Shown: in pieces, positions 27,548-37,102 of the stretch | Layout: each line of letters opens with the position of its first letter | Position numbering within the stretch: position 1 is the stretch's first letter | From: a virus | Reading direction: 5' to 3' (one strand) | IMG/VR virus record: IMGVR_UViG_3300025305_000045 | Coordinates: 1 to 40,095 of that record | DNA: 40,095 bases | Notes under the pieces: generated by a model | Seen by the model: only the letters and a program-made list of their open reading frames with translations | Databases searched by the model: none | Told to the model about the DNA's origin: nothing | Program-made: the position numbers and the translations under genes

Positions 27548-30500
27548 CGCGGTTGTCATAAAATGCTTGAAGTTTATTTATTTTGCTGTTTAGGTTAGCT
27601 CGGTCTACTACGGGTTTGAGATCTGCGGAAGCTGCCGCCAATTTCAAATAAAGGTGGTTGATCCCTACCTTATCTAAAACGGCACCTTGGTGCGCGTCTC
27701 GCGCCTTAAGAGGTTGCGATTCCGACGAGTCACTGTTATACCACGCGATCATACCATCCGCCATTTGGGGGGTCGCAAAATTGAACCACCATTCTGTAGA
27801 CCACTCCACATCAAATAACGCTGCCACCCCGTTAGCCGAATACGCTTCCCACAAAGGAGAATCTGCATCGGTTACATGTAACTGCTCGTAGTCATCACTT
27901 CTTCCCGGTATTCCATTAGATTGGGGCCACGTACTATAGGCAGAAAAAGCCTCTAAAAAATTATAGGAAAAAGCAGTCCACGGAATATCATAATTCACGC
28001 CATAGAGCAGCCGTTGTCGCTCCACGGATGCCCAAGGTTTAAACCGAGCACCGCCGGTCAAATCCTCACGATTTGAATGATAGTCGCCAGGAGAAGTCAT
28101 AGCTGCCTCTATCACCCCTAACGCCGAAACATAGGGAGTGGTGAGAGCTTCTCGAATAATAGAATTTTTAATATTTTGGCTTAATACTGCCCACGCATCC
28201 CAGGCTACCTCGTATATTCCACCAGAGCCCCCCTCATGTTCGCTGCCCTCAAATGTGTTTTTCCAAACCGAGCCTCCTACGTCTGAGTAGCTAAGTTTTT
28301 GAAGCCTTCTGCCTTCTCCCTTTGTGGGATCAGCTAATCCGAATTTATTTCCTAGGGTCAACTGTGGTCTCCCGCTTTCGCCTTGATTAATAAGCCTGGT
28401 GTGGGATACTCCCGGCATAGCTCGCAGCCTTAAAAAAGAGTTCGTCGTTCTGGGGTAGGCACGGCTGACGTAATTTTCTTCGGGCGTGCCCAACACCCCA
28501 TACGGCGTCGTTAGAATTCGAATTCGGTTGATATTATCGGATGTCTCAGGGTTTGGAGGAAGAAGTGGGGGAGTAATTCTCTGCTGCGTTGATCCGCCGC
28601 CGAGGGCCCTGGCCTCAAATACAGGAACTGTGGTATGAGAACCAAACATAAGTTCCTGCTTAACAATATCTTCGTAAGCCTCGTCTAACTCATTGATGCG
28701 ATTTCTAATATCTCTATACCCATAAAAAGTTTCGCCATCAATCTCCACGGGGAAGTTCATGTAGGGATTACTATAAACCGTGACCTTCTGTTCGTTGATA
28801 GCTCCCAGTAAACCATCGTCGGCTAAAGCTGCTCTTTGCCCGGCAAAGAAATTGAAGGGAGCATAATTATGCAAAAAGTCAACTGCCTTATCATAATAAA
28901 TAATTTGGAGGCCGCGGATAAGTGGAACAGGGAAATATCTTAAAAACGAGATCTTTCTAAATGCATCTTTGTCAGCGGCGGAATTCCACCCTGGCGCAGG
29001 CCCGCTCGCATGAAATCCGGTGACTTGGTTTTCGATAGCATGATCAAATCCCGCGACCAAAAACCTTCCATTGTAGACGTAATCCGAGTAAGTATTATAC
29101 CATCTTTTCCACACTGATTGCTGTGGTGTTTTTTCAAAGAAATTATTCGTCACAGAGGCGTATGCATCATTCTCTGACATGTTTTTGAATAACGTTAAGA
29201 GTATTTGCCTGATAAGGTAAACGAATTTGTCTTGCAGGTCGTCTATTTGGTTGTATTCAGATAATTGTCCGCCCTCTTCATCATCCACCATCACTTTCTC
29301 TACGTTATCAAGGGAAGACAACACAAGATCAAAAATCTTCCGCTCACGGAGATCTTTCTCTATTTTGTAGGCGAGATACCCCACCATCATATTGACCGTA
29401 TCCGGAATAGCCCATCCATTATAAACCCTGAGTAGGGGTCCAGCATTAAGCATAAAATTAGCTACCCTCACCTGAAGCGTGTTTATTAGCGCGACGGCTA
29501 TGTTTTCCTCTTTGGTCTTGAGGCAATCATTATTAAGACTACGCACGGCAGGTTGAGACAATACCTTTGTTAAATTTTGAAGCTTGGTTTTTCCCTGCGC
29601 TGTAAGCCAGAAATTTAGGAGTTGCGTGCGGAACTCTTCCATCCGGTTATCAAATAAATTTGAAAAGTGGTATGTGCGCCTCGTATCCTCATCCAACTCG
29701 GATAAATTTGGCGATTCACCAAGAAGGGCTGCGCGCCGAATATCTGTGTTGGCTGCTGCCACTAAATCGGGGGAATAATTATTTGTTTGAGTGGAAGTTC
29801 CGACTCCAACCGGAACCTGAATCATTCTCATAGGGTTCGAAAGAGGTCCCGTATTTATGAAGTCGTCAGGATTGGCAGGTTCTACCAGCCGTGACGGAGC
29901 CGACGGTTGCCAGCCATGGTCGGGATTAGGGTAGGTCCGATAGGGTTGGTGTGCCACAATGCTATAGTTAGCTTTATCGGGGTTATTGACTACTTGATCG
30001 TTTACGGTAATAGTGCGGGGTAGATTGGGTGTGTTATCTTCTGCCAGCTTAAATGTGAACATGTCATCCCTGATGACTTGATCCCCAGGAGTGTTCTCTC
30101 CTGCGGGGAATCTGTTCATTGCGACGCTAACTTTATTGTCGAGGTGAAAACGAAAAAACATCTCGCCGAGATCTTTGTCGCCCGTAAACCATATTATGTC
30201 AGGAGTTGTTTTTTCGCGCTGATCACCGTCGTCGGCGTAATCGCCGTCGGGATTAGCAATAGATAAAAATACTCTGCTTTTTTTAGATTCATAAAAATTA
30301 CTGGCAGCGAGATAAAGCTGCGTTTGAGTCAGCGGGGTGGCAGCTTGCTCAGGCGCTGGGTTGGCTACTTGAGCAAATAAGGCTTCCTCGATGGCTTTCC
30401 TTGCGGCATTGGAAAGATCTGCCAGATATTGTAGAAACGCGTTGTAAAACCCAGCGAAGGGCAAGTTTTCCATAAAATTATCAATTTCAAGTTGAAAAGA

Positions 30501-33500
30501 AAAATTAAACTTGGCAAGTTCGCACAGACTCTTGACTTCCTCTAATTTGGCGGTTATTTGACTGTCTATTTCCGCCAACAGTTGCGCTTCACTCAGCCCT
30601 GTAATTACAGGAGAAGGAACGGGAGGATCTTTAGCCTCGCAAAATGCTTCTTTGGGGTCAACTTTGGGTAACAATCCTTCCACTCCCGAAAGCAATGACC
30701 CGATGGTAGCAAAATATTGAATGATTTTTTCGGGGGTGATACCCAAAGAAGCATATTTCGTGTCATCTCTCTTGAGAGATTCTTGTCTTTCGGCCACCAA
30801 AAGAGGATCACCCTTCTCGTCTGGGGAAAGATCCGATAAATCAGCAAAGCCCTTGTTTACCATTTCGTTTATAATTCCGATGGTGCGATTTTTGGCGTTG
30901 CTTTGCAGCAATGCGGTAGTCTCTGTCATCAGCAGAATGTTAGAGGTATCTCTATTGAACTGCCTCAATTGATCTATGGTGGCTGCTTCTTCAACTACTA
31001 TTTTTTGGTCCTGGTCGTTTCGTCGAGAATATCGATTTACCAGCCCGGAGTCAGTGGCTACCCTCACAAGATCTATATCCCCCGCTCCATCAACCAGCAC
31101 ATTAATCTGGATGTTGCCATAGGTGTCAATGGCAGACCCCTTGAGCTTGTCTGGGTTGTCTTCCGCATCCGATGATTCGGGCCCACACCCAAGTGCCGCT
31201 TTGACTACATCCCCCAGAACACTCAAGATCATCTGTTTGATAAAGGAAAATACTAGCTGCTCTATCTTTTTTCTCCAAAGAGCCATAAAGTCGGTAGTAG
31301 GTTGCTGGGAGAATTTAATCCCCTTGGGAGGAACGAGAGCCTCTGAAACTAAAGTTCTTACTCCAGGGGGGATACCGCCAGGCTTCAATATCTGCGTATC
31401 AATAAGATCGCCGATTACCTCAATAATACAAAAAAGTTGGTTGTTTACCTCTTCTTCGACAAGGCGAAGAACTTTGTCAGGATGCGACGTATAGAATTCT
31501 AAATCGGTAAGTTTATATTTTTTAATATGCTCTTCAAGTAGTTGGTCTCTAATTTTGCTGGCGACGAGGGCTATAATATCGCGACGTTTCATTTTGCCAG
31601 TAAAAAGCTGATATACCTGCATAGCATCGCGGAGTAATGCCGCTTGAGCCGACCCGCATTGTCCTGCCGAGGCTCTAATAGTGTTAATCATGTCTTTAGA
31701 ACTGATGGCTAGTCTTTGCTGGGTTTGCTTTCTAGCCAATCCGGCTGTTTTGAATATCTGCTCTTCCTCTTCTTTAGTGAGTTTCCCCTTTTTCTTATCC
31801 TCTTCTTTTTTGCGCTGCACGGCAGCCGGATAAATAATAGGATTAGGCCAAGTAAACTTAGTAACAAATTCGGTCCAGGGAATTTTATTTGCCGAAGTTT
31901 TTCCAATAGCAGAAATCTCCTTACAATAGAACATATACCCCAGGGTTGTGGGAGTTATGCCAGCAAAAAGATTGGTAGCCGAAGTTTGTGTTGGCGATGG
32001 AGAGGTAGGATTCCCGTCAGCGGTCTGCCTTTCGGAAGGGGCAGGATCGTCAGTAAAGCTTCTTCCGTATCCTTTAGTATAGGCAGTGCCGTCTACCACA
32101 ATCAATTGAATAACATAAGATGCATCCATCATAAACTCGATGGTAGAATCCGAAGTAGTAGTGATTTTATTCAATGCTAAAAATTGTTCCACAGTCGCAT
32201 AAAAGGTATCTACATGTTCCGCCTGTGCCTCTAAACTTAAGCCGGACATTAGCTCCGGAGTCATCCCCTCGGAGGTAACTTCGGCGTCGTATTCTCTCAA
32301 TACTCGCGCTGTCTCCTTAAGATTTTGTTTAAGATCTTCCAGCTTAAAGGGAGCGTTTTTCATCGTCCCTGTCCACCGATTGGTGGTCGATAAAATAGCT
32401 TTTAATAATTGAAGGGAAGTCATATCGCCTTCGCTGATTCCTGTCGGGGGGATAGCGCCGGAAGGTATTACGGAGTCTAATGTCGTCTTGCTCACTTTGG
32501 CATAAACTATCCATCGCTTGGGAACCGGGCGCGGAGCTTCGCCGGTAGGGGCTTTTCCGGTACCGGAATGAGGTCTTCCAGGGTCTCCGTAATAAGACCC
32601 CACCTCGACACCTTCAGTTAGGTCTTCGCCTGACAGAAGCCGGGCTTTTTGTTCTGCGGTGGCAAATGGCTCTTTCCCCGCAGCCTTTAAGATTTGGTTA
32701 AGCCCCCGTTCTTTTAATTTCCTAAAGTTTTCCCTTACTGGGGCGCTCCCCTCTACGAGCCCAATATCATATGATCTGGGGTTGACGGCATTTGTTCTTT
32801 TGACATAATACCAATATTGATCGCTGGTATTATAGTAGGGCTCCGGGTTTGGGTCTTCGGGCGGAGCGTGAACAAAAGGATTGTGCCCTGTTTTAACATT
32901 TTGGGGGGCCGCTCCTTGATCTTCAATAGGTTCTGGAGGAGGTGTTACGCTGGGGCTGACCGTTTCTAAATAGCCGGGGATAAGAACGGGATCCCCAGGA
33001 TAAATCAGATCGATGTTGCGGATCTGCGGATTAGCCTCTACAATTTTGTTCAAAGGCATGTTGTAAATCACGGCTATCCCACTTAGTGTGTCGCCCCGCA
33101 CCACTATATGGGTAAAATCCGACGAAGGCTCAGCAGGTGTTGCATTTCCAAACGATGTTCGGATCTGTTTTACCTTTTCTTGCGGAATGGTGTTTTCTAC
33201 ATCGGGCATCTGCGCTACTTTAGTAGAAACACTTTGCCCTGCGGCCGGCTGGTCAATGGTCGATTGATTTTCAATTAATTGAGAGAGTTGGGTGGTCACA
33301 CTCAATAAATTATCGATCCCTTCCGTGTCATCCGCAATTTCTCTCAAAATCACTAGGGCGGCTTCGTCACCTACAAGCATCAATGTTAGTTGATCTGGAT
33401 TTATCTCCCGTATAGGCGGGACAGTTCTCGCTTTTTTTACAATGGCATTTTGGGGATACAAGGCTGCGTATGCCAATGCATCCTCAACGGTGATGGTGCG

Positions 33501-33707
33501 CGTCTCCTCCGTTAAGGGACCTAGCACTAGCAGTTTTTGCCCAATCGAAGAGAAAGTTCCAAAATTAATATAGGTGTCATGAATCCCCGAAATTACCCAC
33601 TGATTTCGGGGTTCATCATAAATATAGTCAGTGCCCTTTCTTCCATCGCCCGCATATTTCCCAGGGTTTGGGTTAACTATATTTCTCTGCTTGGTGGTAA
33701 GTGCCAT
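27543..33707 (-). CDS. Giant LysM-containing baseplate/hub protein (2054 aa)
   Basis: The 2054-aa product has one clear LysM domain at about residues 198-246: THIVVRGDTLSGIAVIYNMP, then NPQIRNIDLIYPGDPVLIPG. A Pro/Glu-rich linker follows (about 250-290). Most of the rest has no domain I can name. It includes helical, partly hydrophobic stretches such as IEQLVFSFIKQMILSVLGDVV (about 815-835) and a helical region near 1080-1130. T4 gp53 and P2 gpX also carry LysM folds and sit at the baseplate, where LysM mediates assembly or holds the tube. This gene lies between the spike and gp25, so a gp53-like role within a much larger protein is plausible. It is not a typical lysin: no catalytic domain is visible. 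The ribosome site is modest (TAAGG, 11 bases upstream). Confidence 0.75.
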   Translation of the reverse strand: MALTTKQRNIVNPNPGKYAGDGRKGTDYIYDEPRNQWVISGIHDTYINFGTFSSIGQKLLVLGPLTEETRTITVEDALAYAALYPQNAIVKKARTVPPIREINPDQLTLMLVGDEAALVILREIADDTEGIDNLLSVTTQLSQLIENQSTIDQPAAGQSVSTKVAQMPDVENTIPQEKVKQIRTSFGNATPAEPSSDFTHIVVRGDTLSGIAVIYNMPLNKIVEANPQIRNIDLIYPGDPVLIPGYLETVSPSVTPPPEPIEDQGAAPQNVKTGHNPFVHAPPEDPNPEPYYNTSDQYWYYVKRTNAVNPRSYDIGLVEGSAPVRENFRKLKERGLNQILKAAGKEPFATAEQKARLLSGEDLTEGVEVGSYYGDPGRPHSGTGKAPTGEAPRPVPKRWIVYAKVSKTTLDSVIPSGAIPPTGISEGDMTSLQLLKAILSTTNRWTGTMKNAPFKLEDLKQNLKETARVLREYDAEVTSEGMTPELMSGLSLEAQAEHVDTFYATVEQFLALNKITTTSDSTIEFMMDASYVIQLIVVDGTAYTKGYGRSFTDDPAPSERQTADGNPTSPSPTQTSATNLFAGITPTTLGYMFYCKEISAIGKTSANKIPWTEFVTKFTWPNPIIYPAAVQRKKEEDKKKGKLTKEEEEQIFKTAGLARKQTQQRLAISSKDMINTIRASAGQCGSAQAALLRDAMQVYQLFTGKMKRRDIIALVASKIRDQLLEEHIKKYKLTDLEFYTSHPDKVLRLVEEEVNNQLFCIIEVIGDLIDTQILKPGGIPPGVRTLVSEALVPPKGIKFSQQPTTDFMALWRKKIEQLVFSFIKQMILSVLGDVVKAALGCGPESSDAEDNPDKLKGSAIDTYGNIQINVLVDGAGDIDLVRVATDSGLVNRYSRRNDQDQKIVVEEAATIDQLRQFNRDTSNILLMTETTALLQSNAKNRTIGIINEMVNKGFADLSDLSPDEKGDPLLVAERQESLKRDDTKYASLGITPEKIIQYFATIGSLLSGVEGLLPKVDPKEAFCEAKDPPVPSPVITGLSEAQLLAEIDSQITAKLEEVKSLCELAKFNFSFQLEIDNFMENLPFAGFYNAFLQYLADLSNAARKAIEEALFAQVANPAPEQAATPLTQTQLYLAASNFYESKKSRVFLSIANPDGDYADDGDQREKTTPDIIWFTGDKDLGEMFFRFHLDNKVSVAMNRFPAGENTPGDQVIRDDMFTFKLAEDNTPNLPRTITVNDQVVNNPDKANYSIVAHQPYRTYPNPDHGWQPSAPSRLVEPANPDDFINTGPLSNPMRMIQVPVGVGTSTQTNNYSPDLVAAANTDIRRAALLGESPNLSELDEDTRRTYHFSNLFDNRMEEFRTQLLNFWLTAQGKTKLQNLTKVLSQPAVRSLNNDCLKTKEENIAVALINTLQVRVANFMLNAGPLLRVYNGWAIPDTVNMMVGYLAYKIEKDLRERKIFDLVLSSLDNVEKVMVDDEEGGQLSEYNQIDDLQDKFVYLIRQILLTLFKNMSENDAYASVTNNFFEKTPQQSVWKRWYNTYSDYVYNGRFLVAGFDHAIENQVTGFHASGPAPGWNSAADKDAFRKISFLRYFPVPLIRGLQIIYYDKAVDFLHNYAPFNFFAGQRAALADDGLLGAINEQKVTVYSNPYMNFPVEIDGETFYGYRDIRNRINELDEAYEDIVKQELMFGSHTTVPVFEARALGGGSTQQRITPPLLPPNPETSDNINRIRILTTPYGVLGTPEENYVSRAYPRTTNSFLRLRAMPGVSHTRLINQGESGRPQLTLGNKFGLADPTKGEGRRLQKLSYSDVGGSVWKNTFEGSEHEGGSGGIYEVAWDAWAVLSQNIKNSIIREALTTPYVSALGVIEAAMTSPGDYHSNREDLTGGARFKPWASVERQRLLYGVNYDIPWTAFSYNFLEAFSAYSTWPQSNGIPGRSDDYEQLHVTDADSPLWEAYSANGVAALFDVEWSTEWWFNFATPQMADGMIAWYNSDSSESQPLKARDAHQGAVLDKVGINHLYLKLAAASADLKPVVDRANLNSKINKLQAFYDNRG

Positions 33708-33726
33708 GTAATATATAACGCCTTAT

Positions 33727-34650
33727 TTAGTTTGTGGTGTTGTAGGTGCTGTTTATGTAGGATTCGCCGGCTGGAAACAGATAATTTCCCTTCAACATAA
33801 CAGAATTCATTTGATTAGCTTGAAGATCTGTGATCATCGTGACTAAAGTGCTGACCTGGCTCAGTATCCCTGTCGCTAGATCCGGGGAAGGAGAAACGGG
33901 AGTGCCGGGCGCGGTCGAAACATGAACATGAACTGCCAAGTTGAGCAAAAGCTGAATGTAGCTTTTTACAAGCGTAAGGCACAGACCATTTAATTGCATA
34001 ACTAAATCTGTCTGCGCAGCCATCGCTTTAACCATGTTTTCCCCTTTCACTAAAGGTTGTAGCGTTGTATCTTCATTTCCGGCGATGAGGTCGATGCCTG
34101 AACGGATATTCACTTTCACTCCTTGGGAATTATAGGTATCCGTGCCGGTCACTAGTTTGATGCCATCTCGCGCAATTATCCTGACGCCGTCAGCTTTAAT
34201 CGCAATTCCCGATCGTGTCTTGGGAGATCCCACTCTCCCTGGTGTCAAGTGAAAATTGTCATCAATATCAGTTCGTTGGCTAATATAAATCCGCGCAGCA
34301 TCCAACTCCGGGCTTTTATCCGTGTAAACTGTTTGCTCGTCGGAATTCACTTCTCGGCACATCATACCCGACATACCGGCAATGATATCAATGCATCCTG
34401 CGTGGGTGTTCCCCCTCCCTCCGTAGCCGCTATCTGCGCCTCGGGGACGGTCACGTCCCATAATGATAAATTGGTTATTGGCTGCTTGGATCACCTTCTC
34501 GGAGGGAGTCCTGTTATAAACGGGATTAGCTTCGGGAAGGTGCGTATTAAATAATCCGCTGTTTTGGACGAAGTAATCGTCTATTTCTTGGGATTGTTTT
34601 CTAACATTTTCGGGTGCCCCGTCTTTAATGTCTGCTCTTATTTTTGCCAT
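33727..34650 (-). CDS. Tail spike (membrane-puncturing, gp5 C-terminal-like beta-helix)
   Basis: The 307-aa product has the spike pattern: IIMGRDRP (62-69), a glycine-rich segment (GYGGRGNTHAG, about 75-85), then IDIIAG. Rung-like repeats follow at about 147-191: RSGIAIKADGVRIIARDGIK and IRSGIDLIAG. A hydrophobic helix (about 214-240) leads to HVHV, then a Pro/Ser-rich segment (PGTPVSPSPD). Similar proteins in T4-like marine phages form the trimeric beta-helix needle under the hub. In T4 this is the C-terminal part of gp5; here it is a separate gene placed after the OB-fold/muramidase gene. No metal-binding tip (H-x-H near the end, as in P2 gpV) is obvious except HVHV. A PAAR tip protein is not visible here. 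Confidence 0.78.
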   Translation of the reverse strand: MAKIRADIKDGAPENVRKQSQEIDDYFVQNSGLFNTHLPEANPVYNRTPSEKVIQAANNQFIIMGRDRPRGADSGYGGRGNTHAGCIDIIAGMSGMMCREVNSDEQTVYTDKSPELDAARIYISQRTDIDDNFHLTPGRVGSPKTRSGIAIKADGVRIIARDGIKLVTGTDTYNSQGVKVNIRSGIDLIAGNEDTTLQPLVKGENMVKAMAAQTDLVMQLNGLCLTLVKSYIQLLLNLAVHVHVSTAPGTPVSPSPDLATGILSQVSTLVTMITDLQANQMNSVMLKGNYLFPAGESYINSTYNTTN

Positions 34651-34666
34651 TTATGAACCTCTAAAC

Positions 34667-36064
34667 TTAAGTTGAAACTGACCAGCCGGGGTAGGGTCGT
34701 GGAGTTTGGGGGTACCAGTTTCCGGCCTTAGCCTTACTGCTCCACTTGCCGCCTAAGTTTTTAGCCTTTTCCTTAGCAGCTTTGGCGTTGCTCCAGTCAT
34801 TGTTTTTAATTCCCTCGACGTCGTACCCGTAAAATTTACGCAAATAGGTGACGTTGCTAGTTCCTAATCCATCTTTGGCTCCAAGACCCTTTTCCACAAA
34901 TACTTTTACACTCCATATCCCAGTGATATGAGCCATTGCCATGACTCCCGACAAGTCAATTTTTTCTCCATGCGGAGTAACCCCGGCTTCAATAGCGGCT
35001 TTCACCGACGGGTATTTCATCGCCTCTAAATATTTAAGTTTCCACCAACGGTCGGCGAACTTTTCCTGAAGGGTAGCCTGAATAAAACGGTTCCAGGGAA
35101 CTAGGGCGGGATGAGCCCCCACATCTTGTCGGGCGAGGTGCCCCATTTGGTATTTTCCCCAAAAAAATGACATGCCGTTCTTTCTTGTTGGTTTTCCTTT
35201 CCTCAGCCAAGTTCTATACCAGCGATTTTTGTTGTAAGTATTGCTGCTTTCGCGTTGCCCTACTGCACTCTTGAAAGCGTTGTAATCTCCCCGATTAGGG
35301 ATAGCTTTGCTTCCTCCGACGCTACGGCCTTTTGCATAGCGCCGCATCAAAGACTTTTTGCCACATTTGGGTTTTTCTTTGTCGGCGGGAGGAACAGTAA
35401 GTTTAGCGGGTACGTTGGGGGCGCTGTTGGGTTTGCGATCTTTTGCCGTCACTCCAGCGGTGTCAGTTGTGCCGCCCACTTTTCTTGGAGTTTTATTGCT
35501 CACGGCTTTGGCTAGATTGGGTCCTGTTTTGGGCGCTCCTTGTGAAGGGGTAACACCTGACTTGGCCACCTCTTTGCACAAAGCAATAGTCTGCGAATAT
35601 CCAGCGGGGAATGCGGAATGACCACCAAGAACCTCCAGAATCACTCCGTTTTCATGTCTAAATTGCGCATGGTTCCGATCCTGGTGGTTTACTCGAATTA
35701 GTGATCCCGCAGTTATACCGTTCAGGTGACTTCCTCCCACATATTCGGGATAGAGGTCTATAATTTGATGGTCATGGGGAGATGATGGTATAGGCAAATG
35801 GGCATGAACTTCAGGTATGCGCGCCTTCACTCTCACGACGTTAGCGGCAGAAGAACCTGGCGTTACGCTCATGACGGTCTCCGGGTTGCGCAGCACCACA
35901 GCAAACCATTCAGTCTTTCCTTCGTAAGTATTAGTTCCAAAACTCTCTGCCGTGCGCGCCTTTAACTCGTCAAGCAACGTATCGCTCGTAGCATAAAGTC
36001 GTTTAGTTTTTGGAGTTACTCGATTTGGGCGATTAAGAAAACTGTTATCGACTGGCTTTGTCAT
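34667..36064 (-). CDS. 5: Baseplate hub protein: gp5-type OB fold plus cell-wall-degrading domain
   Basis: Residues about 52-146 form a gp5-like OB fold: FAVVLRNPETV, VVRVKARIPEVHAHLP, DLYPEYVG, GSLIRVNHQDRN, GVILEVLG. A Lys/Pro/Ala/Thr-rich linker (165-235) leads to a muramidase or lytic-transglycosylase-like domain (about 258-415). Its likely catalytic glutamate is E272 in GQRESSNTYN, followed by FFWGKYQMG (300-308) and MAMAHITG (375-382), the order seen in goose-type/SLT-like enzymes. It probably cuts peptidoglycan during DNA entry. T4 gp5 has OB-lysozyme-spike in one chain and a T4-lysozyme-type domain; here the enzyme family differs and the spike is the next gene. AAGGGG precedes the ATG at 36064. 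E272 is inferred from motif spacing. Confidence 0.82.
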   Translation of the reverse strand: MTKPVDNSFLNRPNRVTPKTKRLYATSDTLLDELKARTAESFGTNTYEGKTEWFAVVLRNPETVMSVTPGSSAANVVRVKARIPEVHAHLPIPSSPHDHQIIDLYPEYVGGSHLNGITAGSLIRVNHQDRNHAQFRHENGVILEVLGGHSAFPAGYSQTIALCKEVAKSGVTPSQGAPKTGPNLAKAVSNKTPRKVGGTTDTAGVTAKDRKPNSAPNVPAKLTVPPADKEKPKCGKKSLMRRYAKGRSVGGSKAIPNRGDYNAFKSAVGQRESSNTYNKNRWYRTWLRKGKPTRKNGMSFFWGKYQMGHLARQDVGAHPALVPWNRFIQATLQEKFADRWWKLKYLEAMKYPSVKAAIEAGVTPHGEKIDLSGVMAMAHITGIWSVKVFVEKGLGAKDGLGTSNVTYLRKFYGYDVEGIKNNDWSNAKAAKEKAKNLGGKWSSKAKAGNWYPQTPRPYPGWSVST

Positions 36065-36079
36065 GAGATAACATCCCCT

Positions 36080-36370
36080 TTATTTGTCGTTGATCATGTC
36101 GAACAAGTGCTTTTTATCATCCTCGCTTAGCGACATGTCGCCTTTGTCGGCTTCTTTTTTATAGACCAGTGTAGCCAGCTTAACCAATTGCTCATTGCTA
36201 CGTTGCAACGTTTCTACAAATTTGGCAGCGGTTGTTCCCGCGTCGGCATACCGTTCTTTCGAAACTCCCATATATTCTTTAAGCTCCGAAAGCAGAAGCT
36301 CGGTTTCTTGCCTGTCGTTTTTGATATTTTCTAGGGCTTGCTCTATGAGGGAGTCTAAATTTTTACGCAT
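36080..36370 (-). CDS. Small helical protein of unknown function (96 aa)
   Basis: I do not recognise this 96-aa product with certainty. It is helical and charged, with a core AAKFVETLQRSNEQLVKLATL (about 48-68) that resembles small proteins in T4-like marine phages. It ends in an acidic helix with LFDMI close to the C-terminus. A hydrophobic patch in an acidic C-terminus is how T4 gp33 and gp55 reach the sliding clamp. Because it lies directly downstream of the gp55-like gene, a gp33-like late coactivator is a speculative option. GGAGG lies 12 bases before the ATG, longer than usual. No zinc site, DNA-binding motif or membrane segment is visible. Confidence 0.65.
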   Translation of the reverse strand: MRKNLDSLIEQALENIKNDRQETELLLSELKEYMGVSKERYADAGTTAAKFVETLQRSNEQLVKLATLVYKKEADKGDMSLSEDDKKHLFDMINDK

Positions 36371-36409
36371 TAGTTTCTATGTCCTCCCGTCGGTATAGTA
36401 AATAGAACT

Positions 36410-37102
36410 CTACTTAATTTCTCCGCTGTTCCATTTTTCTTTGAACGAGCGGTATCTCACCCTCATTTTATTCAGACAACTGACGACCTGCTTGGTGTTG
36501 AGTCCGGTAATTTCTCTCATATAAAGATAGACAGCCTTCTTATTAAAAATTTCTATCTTATCCAAATTGTTCATCAATGTTAAGACAGCATCTAAAACTT
36601 TTTTCTCATTTTCTTTTAGAGTGAGAGATTGCCACCCCTCCACCTCACCCAATAAGTGCGACCAAAATTGGTATTCTTCCTGCTCGTCTAAAAGATCCTG
36701 ATGGTCGCTAGCGGAAAATGCCTCAATCTCCCGAAGCATGCTGTCATAGTGGATTTCTCTTTTGTTCTTTTGGGTTTGTTTTTTGGCCTTATGGGTGAAC
36801 CAATTCTTGGTAACTACAGAAAAATATGAAAATGCTTTAGTTCCCTGGTTGGGATCGAATTTTCCTAAGATAGTCGTGAGCCAGATTTTACATTCATCTT
36901 TTAGGGGGTTGATATTTTCTAGGGAAGTAAATTTGTAGGTGTAAACGATTTTATCCACCAGTTCGTTGAAAGCTGGCTGGATATGTTCAATATAAAGTTT
37001 AGTTCTCTCTGAAGTATCTTCGGTGGCGCAATATGCAACAATTGCTGCTTCAGTATCTTGGGTAAAGTAATACTGTTTTTTTTTCTTAGCTTTCCTCGCC
37101 AT
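36410..37102 (-). CDS. 55: Late-transcription sigma factor, T4 gp55 type
   Basis: The 230-aa product begins with a basic tail (MARKAKKKKQ). It carries a sigma region-2-like core at about 67-110: DECKIWLTTILGKFDPNQG, then AFSYFSVVTKNWFTHKAKK, with the aromatic residues that melt the -10 element. A C-terminal helix-turn-helix-like segment (about 188-218, YLYMREITGLNTKQVVSCLN) follows, as in gp55 relatives of marine T4-like phages. Gp55 directs host RNA polymerase to late promoters with the sliding clamp. I chose the ATG at 37102 rather than the GTG at 37114, because AAGGTG sits nine bases before the ATG. Either start overlaps the end of the 105-aa gene. It lies just before the structural block it would be expected to control. 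Confidence 0.88.
   Translation of the reverse strand: MARKAKKKKQYYFTQDTEAAIVAYCATEDTSERTKLYIEHIQPAFNELVDKIVYTYKFTSLENINPLKDECKIWLTTILGKFDPNQGTKAFSYFSVVTKNWFTHKAKKQTQKNKREIHYDSMLREIEAFSASDHQDLLDEQEEYQFWSHLLGEVEGWQSLTLKENEKKVLDAVLTLMNNLDKIEIFNKKAVYLYMREITGLNTKQVVSCLNKMRVRYRSFKEKWNSGEIK

Noticed and set aside
31716-32180. 154-codon plus-strand frame with a hydrophobic N-terminus
   Set aside because: It is the reverse of a Lys/Glu-rich helix of the LysM protein, which reads as Phe/Leu-rich on the other strand; it is a composition artefact.
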